Shown here: positions 54,881 to 62,769 of the stretch, one piece after another
Numbering within the stretch: the first letter of the stretch is position 1
How the letters are laid out: each line of letters opens with the position of its first letter
DNA from: Rhizobium leguminosarum
GTDB lineage: Bacteria; Pseudomonadota; Alphaproteobacteria; Rhizobiales; Rhizobiaceae
Direction of reading: 5' to 3'
DNA length: 64,000 nucleotides
Assembly: GCF_001679785.1 (NCBI RefSeq)
Contig: NZ_CP016292.1
Location: 124,001 to 188,000 of the forward strand
Notes under the pieces: generated by a model
Seen by the model: the letters and a program-made list of their open reading frames with translations, nothing else
Told to the model about the DNA's origin: nothing
Database searches by the model: none
Translations under genes and position numbers: made by a program

Positions 54881-55189
54881 TTCGAAATCCCGATCAGGAG
54901 ACTGAAAACTTGAGACTGAAAACAACCGCTCAATATCAGTCGACGGGTGATCCACGCAACAACGCCGGTTGCTCTCGTGTCCGTGAAGTCCGAATAATGC
55001 TCTATGTTCAGAACACCTTCTTTTTTGGTGTCATGGCCCGATGATGCACGACGGCAGTGGTTCGCGATCTGATGCCGGCCTAACGCTGATCGTAACCGAG
55101 TGGCGTGCGGAGTCGACGGCTTCAATCCAGCGCCGGCGCGGAGCCCGTGGTCGTCGCTTCGCGCCCGAAGGCCAGCCTTCCGGCCGCAC

Positions 55190-55933
55190 TCACGGCAGGT
55201 CTTCGATAAAGGTCGCGGAGAATTTTACGTCGTCGCGCTGCGTTCGCACAGCCGCCGCGGCAGAATATGCACCCGCAAACGTCCTGCTCCAGAAGTGCCA
55301 TGTGCTGCCGTCATCTCGTTCGTCACCGACGACGCGACATCGGCGATTACCGTCGAAACCGGAAAACGAGATATTACGGATGGGATAGGATATGCCCAGC
55401 CCTCGCCCCTTGAGATAAGCTTCCTTCAGTGTCCAGATCTCACAAAAGCGATCCGGTCGATCCGCTTCCGCCAGCCTCAGCAGCGCCGAACGCTCCTCTG
55501 GAGCAAGCGCAGTCGGCACCAGATGCCGGTAGTCGACCCTGCCGATCTGCTCGACATCCAGGCCGCAATCGGCTTTTTGCGTGAGGATGCAGCCCACCAA
55601 TCCATCGGTATGAGACAGGTTGAAGCGGATCGGAGCAGAGGACGGCGAGACGAGTTCGGGCCGTCCCCCGGGTGCAGAAGCAAAAGTCAGTTCACGCGGA
55701 TCAGCGACCATATAGCGGGCAAGCAACAGCCTGAGCAGGCCATGGCTGAAGACGTACATGTCGCGGTCGCGGTCGAAGACAAAGCGTCGGGCACGCTGGC
55801 GCTCCTCCTCGTTCAGAACGTCACGGGCCGCATTCCACAGCCTGACGCTTGCTTCCCTCGGCTGGCTCAGAAAAATATCGACCCGCAGTTCACTGCTCAC
55901 CTGCCATGGATCCAGGTCGCCCGCCATGCTCAT
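55190..55933 (-). CDS. Sfp-type 4'-phosphopantetheinyl transferase (247 aa)
   Basis: Signature motifs of the Sfp/HetI class: magnesium-binding GLDVEQIGR (about residues 122-130) and FCEIWTLKEAYLKGRGLG (about 161-178), with upstream FVFDRDRDMYVFSHGLLRLL and NLSHTDGLVGCIL. The enzyme transfers phosphopantetheine from CoA to carrier-domain serines, so it would activate the NRPS carriers encoded 5-20 kb away. The start may be the first Met or Met3; no strong ribosome site is visible. An IS5 element sits 50 bp upstream of its 5' end and may have removed its promoter. Confidence 0.88.
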   Translation of the reverse strand: MSMAGDLDPWQVSSELRVDIFLSQPREASVRLWNAARDVLNEEERQRARRFVFDRDRDMYVFSHGLLRLLLARYMVADPRELTFASAPGGRPELVSPSSAPIRFNLSHTDGLVGCILTQKADCGLDVEQIGRVDYRHLVPTALAPEERSALLRLAEADRPDRFCEIWTLKEAYLKGRGLGISYPIRNISFSGFDGNRRCRVVGDERDDGSTWHFWSRTFAGAYSAAAAVRTQRDDVKFSATFIEDLP

Positions 55934-55983
55934 TGCTGGTGTTCCACGGCTGACCAGTCGACCAAATCGGCAATTGTTGGGCG

Positions 55984-57093
55984 TTGGTGCATGGATCGGG
56001 ACTTGAGCGGATCTGGATCTGTGATGGGGCTATCTATGTGGTCGGTCCATTGCGGCGGATGGATTTAGGGCGTGCGCATGCAAGCATACGATTGAGGGCG
56101 GCGCAGCCGATGGCCACTTCCGTCTGCTGAGCGTGAAACGACCGAGCCCGCAGACGCCGCCCGATGATGGACTTGTATCGGCCGATGGCAGTCTCGACCA
56201 GCGAGCGCTTGCCGTAGCCGGTGGAGGCCTGCCATTTCATTCGCCCGTCTCTGCTGATTGCAGCGATCTGCTGATCCCTTTGTCCGGGAGATTGATCGCC
56301 GGCTGGTTCGGTCGCGTTGGCGCGCGGGGGAATGACGATGACGGCAGCCGCACTGTGGTCGGTGACCGCGTCGTAGGTGGGCTTCCCGTCATAGGCGCCG
56401 TCGGCTGTGAACTGCCCGATCCGACCATCGATCTGGTTGAGCAACGGCTCCACCTGCGATGCGTCGCCCGCGTCCTGGTCGGTCATCGTATGTGCAATGA
56501 TCTCGCTGCTATCGGCATCCAGTGCCACATGCAGCTTTCGCCAACCACGGCGGGATCTGGCGCCATGCTTCTCCTCCAACCATTGGCCCGCGCCGTAGAC
56601 CTGCAGTCCAGTGCTGTCGACAAGAATATGCACTGGCCCGTCCGGTCGACCCTGGAGGTCATGCGCCTTGTTGGGCGATTGCCCTGTTCGCGCCCGACGG
56701 CTCAGGGTGGTATGATCGGGGACAGCGAGCGCCAAGCCCATCAAGGGCAGCACCGATCCTAATAATCCTTCGACCTGACGCAGCCGCAAGCCGAACACCA
56801 GGCCCAGCGTCAAGGCGGTCTCGATGGCTAGATCGGAATAACGAGGCTGGCCACCACGCGTCGTTCGGCGTGGAGCAAGCCACATGGCAAGCGCCTCCGG
56901 TGTCAGCCACAGGGTCAAGCTGCCACGTCGCCGTAACCCCGCCTCATATTCCGGCCAGTTCGTCACCTTGAATTTCATCCTGCCGATGCGATGGCGGCGG
57001 GCGGCGTTATGTTTGAAAGGCATCAAGGTCACAGATCGGTTATTGAGGTTGCCGATCGCCTACACCACGACCGCTAAACGATCCGTGCACCAA
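55984..57093 (-). mobile_element. IS5-family element, copy C (intact, 1.1 kb)
   Basis: Ends TTGGTGCATGGATCGGGACT (55984) and inverse GATCCGTGCACCAA (57093). Almost identical to copy A but with an uninterrupted transposase. It lies between the phosphopantetheinyl transferase gene and a truncated Tat-signal gene, with no obvious target duplication. Confidence 0.87.
56034..57023 (-). CDS. IS5-family transposase (329 aa)
   Basis: Start at MPFKHNAARRHRIGRMKFKV (57023), though a Met three codons earlier is possible. Intact reading frame with VDSTGLQVYGAGQWLEEKHG, LNQIDGRIGQFTADGAYDGK and KRSLVETAIGRYKSIIG. It is the reference for the missing base in copy A. Confidence 0.93.
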   Translation of the reverse strand: MPFKHNAARRHRIGRMKFKVTNWPEYEAGLRRRGSLTLWLTPEALAMWLAPRRTTRGGQPRYSDLAIETALTLGLVFGLRLRQVEGLLGSVLPLMGLALAVPDHTTLSRRARTGQSPNKAHDLQGRPDGPVHILVDSTGLQVYGAGQWLEEKHGARSRRGWRKLHVALDADSSEIIAHTMTDQDAGDASQVEPLLNQIDGRIGQFTADGAYDGKPTYDAVTDHSAAAVIVIPPRANATEPAGDQSPGQRDQQIAAISRDGRMKWQASTGYGKRSLVETAIGRYKSIIGRRLRARSFHAQQTEVAIGCAALNRMLACARPKSIRRNGPTT

Positions 57094-57211
57094 CGCGCTC
57101 CAGCGGTGTTGCAGCAAATGCCGGCATGACGAATTCAAGCTTCGACGACAGCCCGAATGCAGCAGCCGCAGCAGCCGACCCCAGGACGGCGCGACGTGAC
57201 ATGGTAAACAT
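57094..57211 (-). pseudogene. Tat-signal exported protein, truncated by IS5
   Basis: From the ATG at 57211, with AGGAGG 8 bp upstream, the minus strand encodes MFTMSRRAVLGSAAAAAAFG then LSSKLEFVMPAFAATPLER. SRRAVLG is a twin-arginine signal and AFA-ATP a likely cleavage site. The frame runs into IS5 copy C, so the mature protein is lost. Similar leaders occur on periplasmic metallo-beta-lactamase-fold proteins, but the family cannot be established from the signal peptide. Confidence 0.6.
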
Positions 57212-57652
57212 GAATATGCCTCCTCTTGTTGATGGCATTTATGGTGGCGAAGACGGCTATTGCTCAGACGTCCTCGCTGACGAACTAGATCGCCGGCAAG
57301 GAACGCTTATTCCCGATCTTGAGCGTCATTTCTTCAATTGATTGAAAAACAAGCGTGATTTCTATCGCGCGCGACCAGTATCCCGCTGCATGCAGAAAAA
57401 TCGGCGCCGGCGTGGAATAAAACCGCGCGCCGATCGGTCTAGACGGCAAGGGACCGCATTGCATGCCTGCCGGTCTCACGCCTAAATTCGGCTGCTGTTG
57501 AGGCAGGGAGGATGTGACAAACGATCAGATCGCCTATCCCGTCGGGATCGACCGATTGGATGCTGCTGTTGGCCCGGCACGCGTCAAGGACCCGCATTCG
57601 ACCATCACCGCTAGCGGTGTTTCTCGGCGGCGTGGGCCGACTATTGCTCCTC
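57212..57652. other. Divergent intergenic region (about 440 bp)
   Basis: Lies between the leftward Tat-signal remnant and the rightward sigma-factor gene, so divergent promoters, possibly sigma-factor-dependent, are expected. No clear shared ECF -35 AAC motif was identified by eye. Confidence 0.35.
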
Positions 57653-58266
57653 ATGGTCTCGGAGAAATCGAGCGGCGATCCGATTGCTTCGACGGCGGAC
57701 GCGACCGTGCAGCACGAGTTAATGCAGCGCTTTCAGCACTTGATCCTTCCACATCTCGACGCGGCCTATAATTTTGCCCGCTTCCTCAGCCGCGATGCGG
57801 ATGCGCGCAGGACATCGTCCAGGAGGCGTTCTTGCGCGCCTACCGCAATTTCGAAACCTATCGCGGTGGCGATCCGCGCGCCTGGCTCTTTGCCATCGTC
57901 AGGAACTGCTGCCATGTCTGGCGCCAGCGGGATCGCCGCAAAGCGCGGTTCGAGCAGCCTATGGGCAATGATGGCTACGCTGACCCTGATGAGGGTGGTG
58001 AGTACCAGATCGCCTCGGAAGAGGATTCGCCGGAGACAGAAACGATCCGGCGAAGCGAGCAGCAGCGCGTGCGCGCTGTTATCAGCCGGCTGCCTGAGGC
58101 GATGCGGGAAATTCTTGTCTTGCGCGAGCTTGAGGATCTCTCCTACCGGCAGATCGCCGAGATCATCGATGCGCCGATTGGCACTGTCATGTCGCGGCTT
58201 GCAAGGGCACGGCGTGACTTTGGCGAAGCCTGGGATGCATGCAACAAAAGCGAGACCGCAGGATGA
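57653..58266 (+). pseudogene. ECF-type RNA polymerase sigma factor, one apparent -1 frameshift
   Basis: The N-terminal part (start probably the ATG at 57653, MVSEKSSGDPIAST; HLDAAYNFARFLSRDADA is region 2.1) shifts near 57804 into DIVQEAFLRAYRNFETYRGG, then WLFAIVRNCCHVWRQRD. Region 4 is intact: LPEAMREILVLRELEDLSYR, then QIAEIIDAPIGTVMSRLARA. Restoring one base gives about 204 aa, a normal ECF length. The stop overlaps the anti-sigma start (ATGA). As sequenced, a shortened product from 57832 would lack region 2 and be inactive. Confidence 0.82.
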
Positions 58267-59063
58267 GTGAAGCCCAACGGAAAGGCTGCCCGGAATGGCG
58301 CGTCATGCTGCACGGCTTTGTCGATGGCGAGCTGGATTCCGCCCATGCAGCGCAATTCGAGGATCATCTCGCCACCTGCGCGCATTGCAGGGCGGAGATG
58401 GAAAGGGTCCGTGCCGTGAGAGAGATCATCGATCAGGATGGCGTCAAGTGGCGACCGCCGGAGGCCCTGCGTTCGCAGGTCCTGTCGATGTTGTCATTCG
58501 AACAGGAAGCGGCGGCGGCCAGCCTGCCCCCGCCACGCCAGGCGCCTGTCTGGCGCCGCGCCTTGGATTTCATTCGGCAATGGAGCTTCGTGCCTTCGCT
58601 CGCGGTTCTGGCGGCAGGCGCCATCCTATTTGTCAACGCGCCGTCGCAGACCGTGCTTTTGCAGGACCAGATCATGGCAAGCCATGTTAGGTCGATGATG
58701 GCCGATCATCTGACCGACGTGCTGACCTCGGATCAGCATACAGTAAAACCTTGGTTCAACGGCAAGATCGATTTTTCGCCACCGGTCAGCGATCTCGCCA
58801 AGGATGGCTTTCCGCTGGTCGGCGGACGTGTCGACTATATCGGTGGTCGCGCCGTTGCGGCGCTCGTCTACCGGCGCCATGGCCATGTCATCAACCTGTT
58901 CATCTGGCCGGCGGCATCGGCCGCGCAGACGACGACGGTGCATGACGGCTACAACATGACGCAATGGTCGGATGGCGAGCTCGTGTTCTGGGCGATTTCG
59001 GATGTCGCCGCGGGCGACCTGGCCGAGTTCGAGGCCTTCTTCAGGGCGGCGGCGCAAGGCTAG
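58263..59063 (+). CDS. Anti-sigma factor with zinc-binding ZAS motif and membrane anchor (266 aa)
   Basis: Start at 58263 (MSEAQRKGCPEWRVMLHGFV), overlapping the sigma-factor stop. The ZAS motif FEDHLATCAHCRAEMERV gives His-x3-Cys-x2-Cys. A single hydrophobic helix (VPSLAVLAAGAILFVNAP, about 112-130) anchors it, with a roughly 140-residue periplasmic domain (GGRAVAALVYRRHGHVINLF, MTQWSDGELVFWAISDVAAG). The product should sequester the cognate ECF sigma factor until a signal, perhaps redox or envelope stress, releases it. Confidence 0.85.
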   Translation: MSEAQRKGCPEWRVMLHGFVDGELDSAHAAQFEDHLATCAHCRAEMERVRAVREIIDQDGVKWRPPEALRSQVLSMLSFEQEAAAASLPPPRQAPVWRRALDFIRQWSFVPSLAVLAAGAILFVNAPSQTVLLQDQIMASHVRSMMADHLTDVLTSDQHTVKPWFNGKIDFSPPVSDLAKDGFPLVGGRVDYIGGRAVAALVYRRHGHVINLFIWPAASAAQTTTVHDGYNMTQWSDGELVFWAISDVAAGDLAEFEAFFRAAAQG

Positions 59064-59309
59064 ATGTGAAGACAGAGACCGGGTTGCCAAATGGGCCCAG
59101 GACGCTGAGAGCCTGATCAATCTGATGCCAGCCTACCAGATGAACCCCGATCAGATGGGGCCGATCGTCCGCAACACCGCCGACGGAAAGAAGCGACTGG
59201 TCCATGCGCGCTGGGGATTGCCCTCGCCGCGCTTCGCATTTGAGAAGGCGGCCAAAGCCAAGGCCGAGAAACTGGCGGCCAAGGGCAAACCTTTCGATCT
59301 CGAAGAACG
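59064..59309 (+). pseudogene. SOS-response-associated peptidase (YedK/HMCES-like), internal fragment
   Basis: The frame encodes AYQMNPDQMGPIVRNTADGK, VHARWGLPSPRFAFEKAAKA and AEKLAAKGKPFDLEE, the DUF159/SRAP core segment (RWGLPS). The N-terminus with the essential Cys2 and the C-terminal catalytic half are missing. It stops at the IS6 end at 59310. Confidence 0.7.
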
Positions 59310-60251
59310 GGCCTGTCGCAAATTTTTCCGCTTAACCCTATGTTGACCATCCGCAGAGAATTTGCCGCTCCGAAAGTTGCGGAGCGAACCGATGATTCTG
59401 AATGCCATTGCCGAAAAGCTGAAGCGCCAGTCGAAGGATGATTTCAAAGGCAGGCATTTCGAGGCCTGGCTGATTGTACAGGCGGTCGCTTGGTACCTTC
59501 GTTATCCGCTCAGCTATCGGGATATCGAGGAGATGTTCGGGGAACGCGGCTTCGTGGTCGATCACAGCACAATTAATCGGTGGGTATTGGCCTACGCGCC
59601 GATGATTGAGAAGCGGCTGCGTCAGTTCCGCCGGCCACATTGCGGCTCTGTTCGCGTTGATGAGACCTATGTCAAGATCCGCGGCAAATGGCGATACCTA
59701 TATCGGGCCATCGACAACACGGCAATCCGATGGACTTCCTGTTGACGGCGAAGCGCGATCTCGACGCCGCCAAACGGTTCTTCCGCAAGATGCTCAAAGA
59801 CGAGCCCTTGTTGTCGCCGAATAAGATCGGGACGGACGGGGCCAACACCTTCCCGTCAACGATCAAAACGTCGGTTGATGATGGGCTTCTACATCCGGAC
59901 CCCGTCCACTATGTCACCAAGCACCTCCAGCAAAATCGAAAGTGACCATTTCCGGGTAAAGAAGAACATGCCAAAAATCGGTGGCTTCCAATCTTTCAAC
60001 ACGGCGCGGCGAACCATCGCGGGTTTCGAGGCGATGCTGTGGCTGAGGAAAGGCTTCGGCCTCTCGGGCAGTTGGACCATCAACGATCAGAACGATCTGC
60101 TTGCGCGCCTCTTCGGACTGCAGAAAGTTAACAAAGCATGAAACTGAAGATGCTCAAGGGATAATCGCGCGCTCCGAAAATGTTTGCGACAGGCCCCGAA
60201 AATCTCTGCCGATGGGCGACATGCGGTTAACCAGAAAATTTGCGACAGGCC
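59310..60251 (+). mobile_element. IS6-family element, defective
   Basis: Inverted ends GGCCTGTCGCAAATTTTTCC at 59310 and AAAATTTGCGACAGGCC ending at 60251. A second terminus-like copy (TTTGCGACAGGCC) lies 56 bp inside, ending near 60195, suggesting tandem or shifted ends. The transposase is frameshifted. Confidence 0.75.
59392..60141 (+). pseudogene. IS6-family transposase with two frameshifts
   Basis: Begins MILNAIAEKLKRQSKDDFKG. One base is missing near 59716 (GACAACACGG, expected GACAAGCACGG; compare the intact IDKHGN in the 24.2-kb copy). A second indel near 59938 separates HLQQ from IESDHFRVKKNMPKIGGFQS. Asp motifs (VDETYVKIRGKWRYLYRAID) remain. It ends LLARLFGLQKVNKA. Confidence 0.8.
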
Positions 60252-60319
60252 GAAATTCTGATTGAGTTCCGCGAAGGAGATTGAGTTCAAGAGCAATCGC
60301 TGATCGCCGAACTTGGTTC

Positions 60320-60691
60320 CTAATGCAAGCCAGACGAGCCGTTTATCTTCCAAGATCCATCTGATGGACAAGCGACACCATTGAACCGAGTCACGCCCTC
60401 GAGACTTTGCTTGCTTGTGACGAAGTCGCGGCATCCATTTGGATTGTTTGTACCCGGCCGGACCTGCTCGATCACCCCGGCGCTGCCAGTTGACGGGTTG
60501 GCCCACGCTAGCGGATCAGAACCGATCGTCGCCCGTCCCACGGTTTCGGCGATCACCGTTTGGTCAGTGATCGGAACTGCCGCCGCAGCAACCGGAGCAA
60601 CTGTGGACGTCTGGAGCGGTTCGGTGTTTGAGCAAGCGGTAAGCATCAGCGCAGGGAACACGATGGCAATCTGGATCAGTTTTGAAAGCAT
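60320..60691 (-). CDS. Putative outer-membrane lipoprotein (123 aa)
   Basis: Start taken at MLSKLIQIAIVFPALMLTAC (60691), since the upstream Mets give an unlikely leader. Hydrophobic signal then lipobox LTAC with the lipidated Cys at about residue 20. The mature part is Ala/Thr/Val-rich followed by a compact domain (GCRDFVTSKQSLEGVTRFNG, ACPSDGSWKI) resembling the tail of small rickettsial/rhizobial surface-antigen-type lipoproteins. Role unknown. Confidence 0.65.
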   Translation of the reverse strand: MLSKLIQIAIVFPALMLTACSNTEPLQTSTVAPVAAAAVPITDQTVIAETVGRATIGSDPLAWANPSTGSAGVIEQVRPGTNNPNGCRDFVTSKQSLEGVTRFNGVACPSDGSWKINGSSGLH

Positions 60692-61029
60692 TGAGTGATA
60701 AACCATCCTTTCGGACGCTGCAGATGACATCATATTGTGACCAGATGCGGGCGCCATTGACTGCTCATTTCGCGGACAACGACGAAAATCTCGAACAATA
60801 ATGGTTCAAATTCTCAAAGACCCAATAGGCTGGCTCGCAAATTGCCCCATCTTCAGGAAATCGGTGGCGGTGCGCCAATGGCTACCGCCATTACTCCGTG
60901 AGGAGTCCTGGCGATCCTTAAACGGGGTCGGTGTGGGGCAGAGTGACTGACGAGTTTTCGCCAGCATTTCGGTTGAAGTAGCGGACCTCTGAATGCTAGC
61001 ATGCTGTCTCTTAGGACAAGGGCCCACCA
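60692..61029. other. Intergenic stretch
   Basis: Upstream region of the lipoprotein gene plus unassigned sequence. Minus-strand frames here are low-complexity, and no domain was recognised. Confidence 0.35.
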
Positions 61030-61320
61030 CTTCGGAAGAACCGGGCGGCAAAGCGCTTGATGCGCAAGCTCCTGAAAACACAAGACCGTCCGCCCCGTGT
61101 AATGATCACCGACAAGCTGCGTCCTATGGTGCGGCGAAACGAGAGAGCATACCAGGCCTCGATCATCGTTCTCACAACCGACTGAATAATAGGGCGGAGA
61201 ATCCTCATCAACCCGTCCGACGACGGGAGAGGATCATGAAGCGCTTCAAAGTATCGCGACAGCTTCAGCGTTTTCGTTTCCATCCACGACCGGATCAGCA
61301 GACACGCAGATCTTCACCCA
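61030..61320 (+). mobile_element. IS6-family transposase remnant
   Basis: The plus strand encodes RLMRKLLKTQDRPPRVMITD, then after one missing base (near 61128) SYGAAKRESIPGLDHRSHNR and NRAENPHQPVRRRERIMKRF. This is the central to C-terminal catalytic part of an IS6 transposase. The beginning and end are gone. Confidence 0.65.
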
Positions 61321-61387
61321 GCCGGAACATAGTAACGTCCCGGGTTTCGAGCACCGCTGACAAAACTGCGTATCCGCATCTTCAGGC

Positions 61388-62368
61388 TCAAGCTGCACAC
61401 CATTCGGCAGCGACGCTGTCAAACATAGGCGTGTCGATGTCTGCCGAGCTTTCCGCCGGGGCCTCCATGCGCGAAACCTCCTGGAACATTATCTCGCGCA
61501 TCCAGATGCTTCCGGGGTCGGAATTGTGAAGCAAGGGCCACTGCACAGCCTCCGTGAACCAGAGGGAAGGCAGCGGATGATCGACGATCTGGAGGCGGAT
61601 GGTGGGTTCGAAATGTCTGACGAGCCGCAAGGGCAGCGTTGCTATTCGGTTTGTCCCCAATAGCAATGATGGGATTAAGTTGAAGCCGGGCACCACGATA
61701 TCGATACGCCGCTTAAAACCGTGCTCAAGCAACAGCCATTGTTCAACGGATGGCTTCAGCGTCCGACCGAACTTGGCCGCAACATGTCCGATGGACATGA
61801 ATTGCTCAAGGGAAAGCTTTCCTCGCAGCTGCTGGTTGGTAGGGCAGCCGACACATACCAGTTTCTCGTCAAACAGCTTAGCCTTGGGATGGGCGGCTAA
61901 CATGAACAAATCTGGAAGGATCAAGAAATCCACATCGCCACTGCGGAGAAGTTCGTCCGGATCATCATCGAGGGAGAGCAACTCGAAGCTGACGCCGGGT
62001 GCTTCGCGCGCCACCCGCTTTATGACCTTTTCGAAGAATACGAGTGCCATGAAATCGGAAAGGATGATCCTGAAACGCCGGTCCGACTCTGCCGGAACTA
62101 GTGGGTCCCAAGCAAGGATAGAAGACTTAATATGCAGAAGAGCATCGCGAACTGCAGGGGCAAGCGCTTCGGCTCGCGGCGTGAAGACGAGCTTGCGTTG
62201 CTGCATCACAAATAGCTCGTCGTTGAAATAGGCGCGAAGCCTGCCAATGGCTGCGCTCATGGCCGGTTGACTGAGGTTAATGCTGCGCGCTGCTGCCGTG
62301 AGCCTTCGCTCTGTCATCAAAGCATTGAGAGCGACGAGAAGATTTAGGTCCAGGCCCTTAAAACGCAT
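61388..62368 (-). CDS. nodD: NodD-type LysR regulator (326 aa)
   Basis: Start at the ATG at 62368 ([20 protein letters not shown]), the invariant NodD opening; the earlier Met has no support. N-terminal winged HTH ([34 protein letters not shown]), then the effector domain with NodD-typical stretches [60 protein letters not shown] and [20 protein letters not shown]. Length is usual for NodD, which binds nod boxes and, with plant flavonoids, switches on Nod-factor genes. No nod genes or nod box are visible in this window. NodD paralogues without symbiotic function exist. Confidence 0.82.
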   Translation of the reverse strand: MRFKGLDLNLLVALNALMTERRLTAAARSINLSQPAMSAAIGRLRAYFNDELFVMQQRKLVFTPRAEALAPAVRDALLHIKSSILAWDPLVPAESDRRFRIILSDFMALVFFEKVIKRVAREAPGVSFELLSLDDDPDELLRSGDVDFLILPDLFMLAAHPKAKLFDEKLVCVGCPTNQQLRGKLSLEQFMSIGHVAAKFGRTLKPSVEQWLLLEHGFKRRIDIVVPGFNLIPSLLLGTNRIATLPLRLVRHFEPTIRLQIVDHPLPSLWFTEAVQWPLLHNSDPGSIWMREIMFQEVSRMEAPAESSADIDTPMFDSVAAEWCAA

Positions 62369-62577
62369 TCCACCACACCTTGATGGTCCGATCAATATCG
62401 GGGCACGATCTCCCTCCTAACGAGTGTGGAGGCGAATGTGACGCCTTCAATGAGAACTGTCTCCACTGGATAACCGCGGACTTGACCGCCGTTCCACCTT
62501 ATCTTCTCGTATTATGGTATACCATCAACCGCAAGTCAAACTTGCGCGGGCTCTCTGTCTGACACCTCGATGAAGTC
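62369..62577. other. Upstream region of nodD
   Basis: About 210 bp between nodD and an ISAzo13 scrap. I looked for a nod box (ATC-N9-GAT repeats) and found none I would defend. Confidence 0.4.
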
Positions 62578-62745
62578 GTGGTACGCGTGGAAACCAACAC
62601 CGGCCTCAAGGTCGAATGTGCCCTCGACACCCGCACCTACCACAAAGGCGTCAAGGTCTCCGATGCCCAGATGGCAAAACTCAACATCAGCGGTGACGCT
62701 TTCCATCCAGAGTGGAACTACACCATCACCCCAAGAAACGTGTAG
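62578..62745 (+). mobile_element. ISAzo13-type transposase C-terminal remnant
   Basis: Encodes VVRVETNTGLKVECALDTRT, YHKGVKVSDAQMAKLNISGD and FHPEWNYTITPRNV then stop. This is the characteristic tail of ISAzo13-family transposases; the upstream part is missing. Confidence 0.6.
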
Positions 62746-62769
62746 CGGTTATTCTGCGAACTATCCTAA

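Noticed and set aside
62369..62577. Possible nod box upstream of nodD
   Set aside because: Some A/T-rich short motifs occur, but no set of ATC-N9-GAT half-sites with proper spacing could be found by eye.
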